52,530 nt of DNA from a virus, in the IMG/VR virus record IMGVR_UViG_3300037245_003804, positions 1 to 52,530 of that record. One strand, given 5' to 3'. Under the pieces are notes generated by a model. That model searched no databases, was not told the DNA's origin, and saw only the letters and a program-made list of their open reading frames with translations. Position numbers and translations under genes: made by a program. Position 1 is the stretch's first letter. Every line of letters starts with the position of its first letter. Of the stretch, positions 29,738 through 38,367 are shown piece after piece.

Positions 29738-30130
29738 TTATAAATACCCCATCGCCACGTATGAAACCCATAATCCTGATAACACTAGCACTATTGAATA
29801 TAGGCTGTAACATAAATATTCATTATTAAAATCATGTTTCCTCTTCATGCAATCAACCCACTCACAAATATAAGCTACAGTAAATATTAAAAAATATGCC
29901 GAAAATAGTAGAGTCACTGCGATTAACGTGTATAGGAACCATTTAGGGTTGGTTAAATAGGTTGTTGTCATTAATGCTAGGCTTATTAATAATGTGATTA
30001 ACGTCCCTATTAAAGGAGAATCACCCATACCGTGCCACTTTAGCCAATCCATGAAAAAACTAATACTGGTTAGTAGGATAATAATCGATGTTGCGTGGAC
30101 TATAAGGTAAATAAAAACAAGTATTGTCAT
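29738..30130 (-). CDS. Membrane protein, four segments
   Basis: The 130-residue protein has a very strong AAAGGAGG ribosome site. Hydrophobic segments lie at about 3-27, 40-58, 64-89 and 105-127. It is the first gene behind the 30176-30204 promoter and leads the MDWLK/WEEC series. No family recognised. Abundant early expression of a membrane protein suggests a role in host membrane alteration or exclusion. Confidence 0.7.
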   Translation of the reverse strand: MTILVFIYLIVHATSIIILLTSISFFMDWLKWHGMGDSPLIGTLITLLISLALMTTTYLTNPKWFLYTLIAVTLLFSAYFLIFTVAYICEWVDCMKRKHDFNNEYLCYSLYSIVLVLSGLWVSYVAMGYL

Positions 30131-30175
30131 TCTATTGCCTCCTTTATAAATTCAATTACCCATGTAATTAACCCT

Positions 30176-30204
30176 ATAATAGCACAATGAAATCATCAAA
30201 TCAA
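30176..30204 (-). promoter_or_regulatory. Sigma70-type promoter of the 24.6-30.1 kb series
   Basis: On the minus strand, TTGATT (30204-30199), 17 bases, then TATTAT (30181-30176). About 45 bases of leader lie before the ATG at 30130. It should feed about seventeen overlapping genes down to 24631, and no other promoter was noticed between. Confidence 0.65.
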
Positions 30205-30389
30205 CTCTTTTTGCATTTAAATATGGTAAATCTATTATTGCTTAAATATTGACCAAACTGGGAAAATATCCCGTTTCTATTTAACAAATAATAATCCCCC
30301 AAAGGTTGTATAAAACAGCCTCTACTGTATAAACATACATAAGCCGCAAAAAAAAGCGGATAGGTCAATATGGAATAAATGCATGCCAA
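30201..30389 (-). CDS. Doubtful small ORF near the origin-like region
   Basis: A 62-residue frame with a hydrophobic, cysteine-containing N-terminal half (Y-P-L-F-F-A-A-Y-V-C-L-Y). It has no good ribosome site, and its end overlaps the -35 element of the next promoter. It may be chance coding at the border of the origin-like region. Confidence 0.25.
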   Translation of the reverse strand: MACIYSILTYPLFFAAYVCLYSRGCFIQPLGDYYLLNRNGIFSQFGQYLSNNRFTIFKCKKS

Positions 30390-30443
30390 CTCAGGATAAA
30401 AATAGACCGATTTAGACTAAAATAGGCCGAAATTGTCCCGTTT

Positions 30444-30743
30444 TGCGGCACACTGCGGCATTGTGCGGCATCATTTGCGGCACACCTTTTTCCGTTATAG
30501 ATCAATGAGTTAAGGTGCTTTTAGGGGGGGTAGTGCCGCAAATGCCGCAGGGGGGGCACACACACCCTCCCCCACACCTCCCCAGAAGGGGGTATTCTCA
30601 AAAGTGCTATTTTTCGCTGCGGCATTCTCTCTAAATATAAATAAATATATATATATATATGTGTATATACTTGTAATACAATGATTTTTTCAGGTGCCCA
30701 AGGAGTGCCGCAAATAGGGCCGCACGGGTGCCGCAATGCGGCA
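30444..30743. other. Candidate replication origin: TGCGGCA iterons and AT-rich tract
   Basis: There are ten exact copies of TGCGGCA (either orientation). Forward: 30444, 30454, 30464, 30476, 30618, 30737. Reverse (TGCCGCA): 30534, 30543, 30706, 30729. A variant GGCCGCA lies at 30718. The first four are spaced 10, 10 and 12 bases, one helical turn apart. An alternating AT tract (30634-30668) could be the unwinding element, and G/C runs lie at 30522-30600. This layout is typical of iteron origins bound by an initiator. The likely partner is the replication protein at 22221, but that is inference. No gene is convincing here. Confidence 0.65.
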
Positions 30744-30805
30744 TTATGATTTTTGTGCTAATAATAAGCGTTATAAGGATTAAATTAAACTGTTAGAGGT
30801 TATTT

Positions 30806-31234
30806 ATGAAGATTTCTATGTCTCTCCCCACTGCGTTCGCCCAACGGGTCATGGCAACGGTTGATTTGTACATTACTGACTTTACATATGACAGTACTCA
30901 AGCACGGGAAAATGCAGATATTTTAAAAAAGTACCTTTGTGAATTTCAACAAATGATTTCCGGCGGGTGCTCTTTTGAAGATGCCATTATTGCCTACCAC
31001 GGAATTGATTTAAGTGATGAGCAAAAAGAAGCGTTACGTGTTGTTGAGAAATCGACTTACCCGTGGTTGAAGGGTCACGTGGTAGGTGTGTTAGCTGATA
31101 AATTAGAGGAAGAGCAGGGAAAAAGCTTTTTAGAGGCTGCAAATTTACTGTTGCATGAGATAGGCGGCACGGAAAAGACCAGTAAATCTTCGGGAATCCA
31201 TGTTCACCTTGATTATGAGGATAGGAACGCTTAG
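30806..31234 (+). CDS. Hypothetical protein next to the origin-like region
   Basis: The 142-residue protein is the only plus-strand gene between 24.6 and 33.4 kb, 62 bases after the last iteron. An AGAGG ribosome site precedes it. It is acidic and helical, with several E-(D/E)-Q-x-x-x-L repeats and a hydrophilic tail (E-K-T-S-K-S-S-G-I-H-V-H-L-D-Y-E-D). Size and context would allow a small terminase subunit (none is otherwise seen) or an origin-binding factor. Neither is supported by a motif. Confidence 0.6.
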   Translation: MKISMSLPTAFAQRVMATVDLYITDFTYDSTQARENADILKKYLCEFQQMISGGCSFEDAIIAYHGIDLSDEQKEALRVVEKSTYPWLKGHVVGVLADKLEEEQGKSFLEAANLLLHEIGGTEKTSKSSGIHVHLDYEDRNA

Positions 31235-31304
31235 GAGCTAATGTGGGGCTGCTAGGGAGATTTGAATCAATAACCTATATGATTGGGTTAAGATGATAAT
31301 TAAA

Positions 31305-31440
31305 TTGCTTAGGCGCCCATTGAGAGGGGTGCGCGCGTAAAGAGGCATCTCAATACAGGCGCGCGTTAAAAATGGCATTTTGATGGGGGTACGTGCTTAG
31401 AATGGCATTAATAGGGTGCGCGCTAACGCATTAAGATGGG
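31305..31440. repeat. Imperfect direct repeats with GCGCGC/GGCAT cores
   Basis: About five degenerate units of 30-36 bases follow each other between convergent genes. The fullest pattern is GGGT-GCGCGC-x-TAA followed by GGCAT and an A/T-rich end; units begin near 31305, 31328, 31357, 31388 and 31415. They may bind a protein or be a boundary element. No terminator hairpin with a U-run is visible. Confidence 0.55.
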
Positions 31441-31448
31441 TTGTTTTG

Positions 31449-31631
31449 TTATTTTCCACTGAAAGTCAACTCCATTGTGAATTTTCTCGGCTCATCCTCT
31501 GGGTTTAATCTTAACAAATATCTGATTGTATCAATATTATTACTATCAACAACAACATTATCAATCATAATAGACTCTATTTTACAATCATAAAGTTTGC
31601 AGAAGTCATCCAGTAAATGTTTCATACGCAT
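31449..31631 (-). CDS. Small protein of unknown function
   Basis: The protein has 58-60 residues, starting at either of two ATGs two codons apart; the second overlaps the upstream stop (ATGA). It has a helical N-terminus, then I-M-I-D-N-V-V-V-D and a positively charged end. It is the last gene of the operon led by the 32225-32252 promoter. Confidence 0.55.
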   Translation of the reverse strand: MRMKHLLDDFCKLYDCKIESIMIDNVVVDSNNIDTIRYLLRLNPEDEPRKFTMELTFSGK

Positions 31632-32009
31632 TTTACCATCGGCATTTTATAATTTTTTACATAGTCATTGAATTCATCATTCTGACATACCATTGTTATT
31701 AGAGAATCAACGGTTTTATTGAACTCCTTTAAAATATCAGCATTTCCTTCTATAAATCTTATTACTTGATTTTTTCCATCTTTCGTCTCATGAGATGTCA
31801 TCTCAAACATAAAATCTTTTACATGATCCTTTATTTCAAAAGGGCATAAATTTTGACTTATAATATTTCTGACTATCCATTGTATAAGTGTATATCCGGC
31901 TATTTCCCCTTCGATTGTATATTCATTAGGTCTGGTATTATTTTCTTTGATATTTCTCAATGCATTGTCTATATCTTCGTTTGTTTTTAGTACTATCATT
32001 CTATACATC
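31622..32009 (-). CDS. Hypothetical early protein
   Basis: The start at 32009 lies directly behind a run of seven G that may act as the ribosome site; a second ATG three codons later is possible. The protein has about 128 residues and is helical, with N-E-D-I-D-N-A-L-R-N-I near the start. No known domain. Confidence 0.55.
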
Positions 32010-32030
32010 CCCCCCATTAAGGACGAATTT

Positions 32031-32153
32031 TAATCTTTTAAGATATAAATCTTTAATATCTTGCATGGTAGGCTCTCTATTAGTTGGTATTAAGTTTTCT
32101 TCATCGTTATATTTTATAGCTTCTAATGTTCTTAATATCTGTTTCTTATTCAT
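32031..32153 (-). CDS. Very small protein, first gene of early operon
   Basis: A 40-residue frame (M-N-K-K-Q-I-L-R-T-L to D-L-Y-L-K-D) has an AAAAGGAA ribosome site and lies directly behind a consensus promoter and its leader. Short amphipathic helices are predicted by eye. The 22-base gap to the next gene fits an operon. Confidence 0.55.
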
Positions 32154-32224
32154 TTTATATTCCTTTTTATATTATTTGGTTGATTGTGATCTATAATCAA
32201 CAATATGCTGATTAACTAGTAGTA

Positions 32225-32252
32225 ATTATAGCATATATTTATTTAATGTCAA
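32225..32252 (-). promoter_or_regulatory. Sigma70-type early promoter with shared downstream box
   Basis: On the minus strand, TTGACA (32252-32247), 16 bases, then TATAAT (32230-32225), followed by TACTACTAGTTAA. This is the third instance of the box. A TGATTATAGATCACAATCA dyad-like sequence lies further downstream (about 32171-32199) and could be an operator. Confidence 0.82.
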
Positions 32253-32289
32253 CCTTTATTTTGAATAAAAGTGGTTTTATTGTCATTTA

Positions 32290-32766
32290 TTAGATATCCA
32301 GCCTCCACAATATATGGGCTTTATAATGTTTTGTGGGCCTATTTATTTTTTCTATGAATTTGCTATCAGTGGAACCACAATTGATTAATCTGGTGATTGT
32401 ATTGAACTGACTTTCTGGCCGAATTGTTATTGTGTGAGTCAAATAAATACACTCGTTATCTTCTTTAATGACTGTGCCTTTTATTACCCATCCTGCGACA
32501 ACGATTACAATTTCATTGATTTTGCCATTGTCAAGCTTGGGGTACATTTCATTGAAAATCTCATCTTGTTGTGTTTTTTGACGGTCAATAAGTTCCTTTT
32601 CATCATTACCGCCAACCTTTACCCATACTCCATTATCATGATCCCATTTATGTTTTTTTTCTTGTTTATGTTTTTTGACGGTCAATTTCCTTATTGTTTC
32701 TCTTATCTCTCTGGTCATATTGTCCATTATTGCTTGAAACTGGTCAATTTCATCTTGTATGCTCAT
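32290..32766 (-). CDS. Hypothetical protein, paralogue pair member
   Basis: The start at 32766 (M-S-I-Q-D-E-I-D) has GGAG six bases upstream; the longer frame begins with TTG. The 158-residue protein is related to 32787-33269: the same (I/D)-D-x-F-Q-x-(M/I) N-terminus, a charged K/E-rich middle, Y-P-K-L-D-N, G-W-V-(I/F)-K-G-(T/I)-V-I-K-E-D, and an H-Y-x-A-H-I end. Helical stalk plus a small beta domain. Function is unknown. Confidence 0.68.
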   Translation of the reverse strand: MSIQDEIDQFQAIMDNMTREIRETIRKLTVKKHKQEKKHKWDHDNGVWVKVGGNDEKELIDRQKTQQDEIFNEMYPKLDNGKINEIVIVVAGWVIKGTVIKEDNECIYLTHTITIRPESQFNTITRLINCGSTDSKFIEKINRPTKHYKAHILWRLDI

Positions 32767-32786
32767 AAAATTCTCCAATAGTGGTT

Positions 32787-33269
32787 CTAGGTATTAAATC
32801 TAAACACTATGTGCGCTACATAATGAACGGTGGCGTTTTTTATTCTTCCTATACTATAACTACACTTCTCGTCTAATGTTAATTGGTGTATTACATTTGT
32901 GTCACTATCTATTTGCATAGACGTTGTATTGTTTAAATAAATGCATTTCTCGTCCTCTTTAATAACTATACCTTTGAATACCCATCCAGGCGTACCAATT
33001 ATAATTTGATTATTGTCGAGTTTAGGATATAATTTGTTGAAAAGTTCATCTTGTGTTATTTGATCGTCAATGAGGTCACTTTCACGTTTATTTTTTTCTT
33101 CTTGTTCCTTTTCTATTCTTTCTCTTAGATCTTTTGATTCTTTAGAGATGGAGGCATTATAAATGGCGCGCTCTTCATCGCTCATATGGTCAATATAAAT
33201 ATCAAACTCTTTCTGTGTCATAATGCTGATCATTTCTTGAAAACGGTCAATATCATCTTCCATGCTCAT
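32787..33269 (-). CDS. Hypothetical protein, paralogue pair member
   Basis: The start at 33269 (M-S-M-E-D-D-I-D) is chosen by the same GGAG rule as its partner. The protein has 160 residues. The N-terminal half is a charged helix (K-E-S-K-D-L-R-E-R-I-E-K-E-Q-E-E); the second half is the conserved beta part. It is first behind the 33316-33344 promoter. Confidence 0.68.
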   Translation of the reverse strand: MSMEDDIDRFQEMISIMTQKEFDIYIDHMSDEERAIYNASISKESKDLRERIEKEQEEKNKRESDLIDDQITQDELFNKLYPKLDNNQIIIGTPGWVFKGIVIKEDEKCIYLNNTTSMQIDSDTNVIHQLTLDEKCSYSIGRIKNATVHYVAHIVFRFNT

Positions 33270-33315
33270 AAACTGCTCCAATATTAGTTAAAATTAATAA
33301 ACAACACTACATCGA

Positions 33316-33344
33316 ATATTATCATGCAGTTTTTTAATTGTCAA
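33316..33344 (-). promoter_or_regulatory. Sigma70-type promoter for the 32.3-33.3 kb pair
   Basis: On the minus strand, TTGACA (33344-33339), 17 bases, then TAATAT (33321-33316). It lies in the 100-base region that also must hold the late plus-strand promoter; no plus-strand -35/-10 pair of similar quality was seen there. Confidence 0.65.
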
Positions 33345-33369
33345 CATTTATTTTAAATAAGAGTGGTTT

Positions 33370-33744
33370 ATGCCTAATAAGATTAACTCTATGAGAAAAG
33401 GTAAGGCAGGAGAAGTGGAGTTTTGCAAGTGGTTGGATAAATATTTGCCAGACTTGTCATATGACAAGAAAACAGAGCGTAATTATAACCAATCAGATGG
33501 CCACAGCGCTGATGTCATTACTAGCGTCTTTATATTTGAAGTGAAAAGATGTCAAAAGCTATTATTAAGTCAATGGTGGGATCAAGTATCAAAAGCACAA
33601 GCCCACAATCCCTCATTAATTCCAATAGTTGCTTTTAGACAAAATAGAATGGACTGGAAATTCATGGTGCCATTTTTAGAAGACTATTATTGTATAATAG
33701 AATATGATGCATTCTTAGAATATGCGAAGAATATCATCAACTAA
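33370..33744 (+). CDS. PD-(D/E)XK nuclease, resolvase-like
   Basis: The protein has 124 residues. G-K-A-G-E-V-E-F-C-K-W-L, D-G-H-S-A-D-V-I and I-F-E-V-K-R supply E, D and E-x-K of a PD-(D/E)XK nuclease core. W-W-D-Q-V-S-K-A-Q and P-I-V-A-F-R-Q-N-R follow, as in archaeal Hjc-like and phage resolvase proteins. It is two bases before the terminase gene, which suggests it trims or resolves concatemers before packaging. An alternative label is VRR-NUC-like endonuclease. Confidence 0.8.
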   Translation: MPNKINSMRKGKAGEVEFCKWLDKYLPDLSYDKKTERNYNQSDGHSADVITSVFIFEVKRCQKLLLSQWWDQVSKAQAHNPSLIPIVAFRQNRMDWKFMVPFLEDYYCIIEYDAFLEYAKNIIN

Positions 33745-33746
33745 TT

Positions 33747-34997
33747 ATGTTTATAAAAACAAAAGATCAGATAAATGCTTGTAAAATTCTCAACCAATAC
33801 AAACATGTTTTTTTATATGGAGGAGCAAGATCAGGAAAGACTTTTTTAATAATCAGAAATATCATTTTACGTGCGCTTAAAACACCTAGCAATCATTTAA
33901 TATGTAGATACAGGTTTAACCATGCTAAAAATTCATTATGGTATGGAACTATTCCACAAGTTTTAAAAATATGCTTCCCCGGATTGAAAGTAAAATTTGA
34001 TAAAGTCGATTGGTATATGCAAATTGACTTAGGAAATAATAATTTTAGTAGAATTTGGTTAGGTGGTATTGATGATAAAGACAGAGTAGAAAAAATACTA
34101 GGAAATGAATATTCAACTATTTACGCCAATGAATGCTCTCAAATAAATTATGGAGGTATTACCACATTAAGGACGAGATTAGCAGAGAAGACTATTTTAC
34201 AAAATAAGTTTTTTTATGATTGCAATCCTCCCTCACAAAAGCATTGGTGCTATCAAGAATTAATACTAAAGATTATTCCTTTCACGCATGATAAATCAAT
34301 CCTTAACATTGGCAGCATGCTAATGAACCCCACGGGTAATCTTGATAATTTACCCAGTGATTACATAGAAGAACTACAATCATTACCTGAAAGAGAAAAG
34401 CAACGTTTCTTATATGGTAAATTTTTGCTTGATATTGCAGGTGCACTATGGACATATGAAATGATATCATGGGCGAATGCCAAAGAAAAAACAGAAGCTA
34501 TAAAAACGATAGTTGCGGTTGACCCATCAACAACAAGCAACCCTGGCAACGATGAATGCGGCATAGTGGTCTGTTCTATTGATGATAATGGTAATGGTAT
34601 CGTTGAGGCCGATCGTACGCCTACGGGCTCTGTGAGGCCAAAAGAATGGGCAAAGGCAGTCATTAAGGCTTATCATGACTATGATGCAAACTATATAGTA
34701 GCTGAGTCTAATCAAGGCGGGGAGATGGTTAGGGAAGTTATAGAGAAATATCAAGGCAATAGTCATATGAAAATAAAATTAGTTCATGCATCCAAAGGAA
34801 AATTTGCACGTGCTGAGCCTATAAGCGTTTTATATGAAAAAGGAATGGTAGCGCATAGAAAACCATTACTTGATTTAGAGCAAGAGTTGACAGAAACTAT
34901 ATTTCATAAAGAAAAATCATCCCCTAATAGGATGGACGCTTTAGTGTGGGGATTTACAGAATTATTTAAAATTGGTCACAAAATTCATTTGGGATGA
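33747..34997 (+). CDS. Large terminase subunit (ATPase and nuclease)
   Basis: The protein has 416 residues. Walker A is G-G-A-R-S-G-K-T (25-32); Walker B is in I-Y-A-N-E-C-S-Q; F-Y-D-C-N-P-P serves as coupling motif. The RNase H-like nuclease is seen as V-A-V-D-P-S-T-T, V-A-E-S-N-Q-G-G and N-R-M-D-A-L-V-W-G. It pumps DNA into the prohead and cuts it. No small subunit is clearly encoded next to it. The portal follows after three bases. Confidence 0.95.
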   Translation: MFIKTKDQINACKILNQYKHVFLYGGARSGKTFLIIRNIILRALKTPSNHLICRYRFNHAKNSLWYGTIPQVLKICFPGLKVKFDKVDWYMQIDLGNNNFSRIWLGGIDDKDRVEKILGNEYSTIYANECSQINYGGITTLRTRLAEKTILQNKFFYDCNPPSQKHWCYQELILKIIPFTHDKSILNIGSMLMNPTGNLDNLPSDYIEELQSLPEREKQRFLYGKFLLDIAGALWTYEMISWANAKEKTEAIKTIVAVDPSTTSNPGNDECGIVVCSIDDNGNGIVEADRTPTGSVRPKEWAKAVIKAYHDYDANYIVAESNQGGEMVREVIEKYQGNSHMKIKLVHASKGKFARAEPISVLYEKGMVAHRKPLLDLEQELTETIFHKEKSSPNRMDALVWGFTELFKIGHKIHLG

Positions 34998-35000
34998 AAT

Positions 35001-36302
35001 ATGGGTATCTTTAATAAAATTTTTCATGTTTTTGGTCCTTCCAAAAAAGACACAAAATCAATAGTATTAGGCACGTCGCCAGCGCTTGGTTCATTCTTAC
35101 TTTTAGGTAATCAAGGTAGCGCGGTTACTGCCTCTTCTGCATTATCTCTATATGATATGTCCTCTGCTGTTTCTATTCCAGTTAATCGGATTGCTACGGC
35201 TATTGCTGATATGAAAATGGTATTGGAAACTGAAAAAGGCACCGTTGAGTCTAAAAGTCCAGTATTAGAATTTCTTAGGAAACCATCACCCTATTTAACA
35301 AAAAATCTTCTAATGGAAACAATTTCAAAAAATTATTTGATTACTGGTGAATTTCAAATTGTAGCGATTGGTTCCTTAAATTCCCCACCAATAGAATTGC
35401 AACCCATAAGCCCTTCTCAAATAACAGTACCACAAGCTAGTAATGGATTGCCATCTAGCATAGAAGTTACAGGGATTACAATGAATGGGCCATATATACC
35501 TAGGGTTAAGAACAATACTGTCCGATATATACGAGATTCATTGACTGAAGTCCACATGACACGGAATTTCTCAACAAGGCTTAATTCTTTGTTAAGAGGT
35601 CAATCGTTATTGGTTTCAGCTAGTAAGGAAGTAAGACAAAATATTTTAGGTGCCCAGCATAATGTTAGTTTATTAGAAAAAGGTGGAAATGTTAGCGTAG
35701 TATTTAATTTCAAACAGGGCATGAGTGATGATGAATTTGAAACAGTTAAGCAACAAGTTAATATGCAATATGGAGGCGCTGACAACGCAGGAAAGATAGG
35801 TGTTACTAGTGGAGGTGGTGATTTAGAAATAAAAAACATTGGATCAGCCAATAAAGATATGGACTTTTTCAATCTTCAGCAAATGGCAAAAGTAGCCATT
35901 GCCAACCAATACGGATTTCCTCTTATATTTTTAGATAATTCAGCTGCCACTTTCAATAATTATGAGAAGGCAAAAGAGGCTCTATATGACGATGCTGCGT
36001 TACCTTTTGCAAAAGTAATAATGAAAGGATTAAGTAACTTTTTACTACCAAGGTTTGGCATTGATCCAGCCAACAACACTATCATTCCTGATTTGGATTC
36101 TATACCAGCATTGGCCACGAGAAGAAATAATGAGCTGAAAGTGAGAAAAGAGATAGGAATTGAGAGCATTAATGAATTAAGAGAGTTTTTGCCCAATAGA
36201 GATGATGTGACGGATGGTGACGAAATTTATATACCTGCTAATTTAATACCTATCGGAACTAACCCACAAGACATGTTTCGCAATCGATCATTTATAGATT
36301 AG
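35001..36302 (+). CDS. Portal protein, HK97 type
   Basis: The protein has 433 residues. It shows the portal family order: V-S-I-P-V-N-R-I-A near 55, F-L-R-K-P-S-P, Y-L-I-T-G-E, P-L-I-F-L-D-N-S-A-A-T-F-N-N-Y-E-K-A and a C-terminal N-E-L-R-E. It forms the twelve-fold ring for DNA entry. It lies between terminase and the head-assembly protein. Confidence 0.93.
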   Translation: MGIFNKIFHVFGPSKKDTKSIVLGTSPALGSFLLLGNQGSAVTASSALSLYDMSSAVSIPVNRIATAIADMKMVLETEKGTVESKSPVLEFLRKPSPYLTKNLLMETISKNYLITGEFQIVAIGSLNSPPIELQPISPSQITVPQASNGLPSSIEVTGITMNGPYIPRVKNNTVRYIRDSLTEVHMTRNFSTRLNSLLRGQSLLVSASKEVRQNILGAQHNVSLLEKGGNVSVVFNFKQGMSDDEFETVKQQVNMQYGGADNAGKIGVTSGGGDLEIKNIGSANKDMDFFNLQQMAKVAIANQYGFPLIFLDNSAATFNNYEKAKEALYDDAALPFAKVIMKGLSNFLLPRFGIDPANNTIIPDLDSIPALATRRNNELKVRKEIGIESINELREFLPNRDDVTDGDEIYIPANLIPIGTNPQDMFRNRSFID

Positions 36303-36305
36303 ATT

Positions 36306-37196
36306 ATGGCTAATGAAGCTACAGCTGATTTAAAGGAAAAAATCAGATTAGAAATAAAATTTAAAAAGGAAATAAATACTTTTTTTAAAAAAGTACTTTC
36401 CTATTTTTCTGAGTCAATTTTAAATAATGTGCCGTTCAATATACCGGCAAAGTTCAATGAAGAGCTGGAAAAAATACTATTAAACCAGTATGTAATAGTA
36501 CAAAACTCGTTTGGAAGTGAGATAAGGGAAGATTTACCGCAAGAAATACAATCGAGTTTTTTAGAGGATGATTTAATAAATGACTCCTTTCAATCCTTTA
36601 ATATTGAAAGATCAAAAAATATAGCCAATGAGATAAATGAAACAACACAAGCACAAGCAAAAGAATCATTGTTTCTTGCAAGGACATTTGATACCACGAC
36701 TGAGGAGGAAGTGGACGGTAAAATAGTTGAAAAAAAAAATCTTTTAGTAGGCTTTGAGCTATTATTAGTTGCACAAAATATATTTTCACGTAAAATATTA
36801 GATAGAATACCTGCTATAGTTACTACTGAGACAGAAGTATCAGCAGAAACAGCGAAATTAACTGAAGTAGAGGTGTTAAGCACCCAGACTTCATCTATAC
36901 TAGCCGGTACTCCCATAGAAAGTACCGTTGATAAAACGTGGGTTTCGCAAGGTGACAGTTTAGTAAGAGAAACTCATTTAAGAGCTGATGGGCAAACGGT
37001 ACCATCGAATAAGCCATTTTCTGTAGGCGATAGTTTGTTGATGGTACCCGGTGATACATCATTGGGTGCATCTTTAAATGAAATAATAAATTGCCGATGT
37101 GCAGCTCAGTATGATGATAGCAAAGTGATTGCTATTCGATGGGAAAAATTCAATAATGAAGAAAGTGAGCAAGTTATGAGGGTAGGATTCCTTTGA
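36306..37196 (+). CDS. Mu F-like head morphogenesis protein
   Basis: The protein has 296 residues. A coiled N-terminus is followed by a C-terminal region with T-W-V-S-Q-G-D-S-L-V-R-E-T-H, the G-D-S-L-L-M-V-P-G-D stretch and I-N-C-R-C, the marker of the SPP1 gp7/Mu gpF family. A small number of copies are packaged inside the head near the portal. It overlaps the protease by four bases. Confidence 0.88.
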   Translation: MANEATADLKEKIRLEIKFKKEINTFFKKVLSYFSESILNNVPFNIPAKFNEELEKILLNQYVIVQNSFGSEIREDLPQEIQSSFLEDDLINDSFQSFNIERSKNIANEINETTQAQAKESLFLARTFDTTTEEEVDGKIVEKKNLLVGFELLLVAQNIFSRKILDRIPAIVTTETEVSAETAKLTEVEVLSTQTSSILAGTPIESTVDKTWVSQGDSLVRETHLRADGQTVPSNKPFSVGDSLLMVPGDTSLGASLNEIINCRCAAQYDDSKVIAIRWEKFNNEESEQVMRVGFL

Positions 37197-38266
37197 CAAG
37201 TGAATATAAGATAGAAAATAAGGTTTTCAGAAAAGTAGAGCTTTCTTATAAAGGAATAGAAGACCGTAACGGTATTCCTGTGGGAATTGTTGAGGGATAT
37301 ATAGCAACATGGGATGTGGATAGGGGCGATGGTTGGGGCGTTAGTGATCAATTTGTTAAAGGATGTTTTAAGGAATCAATACAAGACCATGTAAAAGAAG
37401 GGCGCCCAGTTAGACTAAAAGACCACCATTCACGTACCATTGGCGGTTTCCCTGCTGAAACAGTAGTAGAGGACGATAGAGGGCTATTTGCGCGCGGTGA
37501 AGTAAATTTAGAAGTCCAGCAAGGAAAAGAGATATATATGCTGGCAAAGCAAGGGGTTATTACCGACTTTTCTATAGGATTTACTTCTTTGGAAGATTCC
37601 GAAAGTGATGGTATACGGCAAATAACAAAGGCTATTATATGGGAGGGATCAATGGTTGATGAGCCCATGAATCCGCACGCGAATATAATTAACGTTAAGA
37701 AAGCGGTACCATTTCAAGATTTACCATTGGCATCTAAAGACGTAGAGTGGAATGCTGAGCAAGCGGATGGCCGTGTGCGTGGTTGGGCTGCTTCTAAAGA
37801 CGCCCCCACGGAAGAATATAAAAATGCATTTTTGTGTCATAATGAAGATGTTTTTAGCGATAATAAATTATTGATAGCGGATATTATTGACGGTGAGTTG
37901 AAAGCAATTCCTGCTGCTATTATTTCTGCTGCTGCTTACCTTAGCGATTTGAATGGGGAACGTGGTAGTGTTAATATTTCTGATGTCGAAAGAAAAACAG
38001 TTATAAATTCTATCAATAATTATTATAGCAAGATGGATATGGATAGTCCTTTTGAGTTTAAAATAACTAGCAGCACTGTTAATAAATTGACAAAAAGAGA
38101 GCTGGAAAAGATTTTACAAAATGGCAACCAATTTACAAGGAAAGGAGCGAAAATAGTAGCTTCATTCTTTGAAGTTGAAAGCGAAAAAGATGAGATTGGT
38201 TATAAGGAAGTTGCTTTAAAATTAAACGAATTAACAGACTATGTAAAAAGATTGAAAGATTTGTAA
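37193..38266 (+). CDS. Prohead protease (U35 type) with C-terminal extension
   Basis: The start is TTG at 37193 in a TTGA overlap; no ATG fits. The protein has 357 residues. Residues 1-165 are the protease: D-H-H-S-R-T-I-G-G (His) and V-I-T-D-F-S-I-G-F (Ser), about 50 residues apart as in HK97 gp4. The following 190 residues (V-R-G-W-A-A-S-K-D-A, then helices) are extra and might act as an internal scaffold domain removed by proteolysis. The major capsid gene follows. Confidence 0.9.
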   Translation: MTSEYKIENKVFRKVELSYKGIEDRNGIPVGIVEGYIATWDVDRGDGWGVSDQFVKGCFKESIQDHVKEGRPVRLKDHHSRTIGGFPAETVVEDDRGLFARGEVNLEVQQGKEIYMLAKQGVITDFSIGFTSLEDSESDGIRQITKAIIWEGSMVDEPMNPHANIINVKKAVPFQDLPLASKDVEWNAEQADGRVRGWAASKDAPTEEYKNAFLCHNEDVFSDNKLLIADIIDGELKAIPAAIISAAAYLSDLNGERGSVNISDVERKTVINSINNYYSKMDMDSPFEFKITSSTVNKLTKRELEKILQNGNQFTRKGAKIVASFFEVESEKDEIGYKEVALKLNELTDYVKRLKDL

Positions 38267-38367
38267 TGCCGAGATGACATTGCATTTTACAACGTAATTC
38301 TTGTTAATGGTGGGACGCTATTAACTTTGAATATATTTAATACTAAATATACTTTGAGGTTATTATC

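Noticed and set aside
30521-30736. 71-residue minus-strand frame in the GC-rich region
   Set aside because: It is made from the iterons and G runs, has no ribosome site, and its composition is unlike any protein here.
32434-32781. 115-residue plus-strand frame with hydrophobic stretches
   Set aside because: It lies opposite a paralogue-supported gene (32290-32766); hydrophobicity comes from the reverse of K/E-rich codons.
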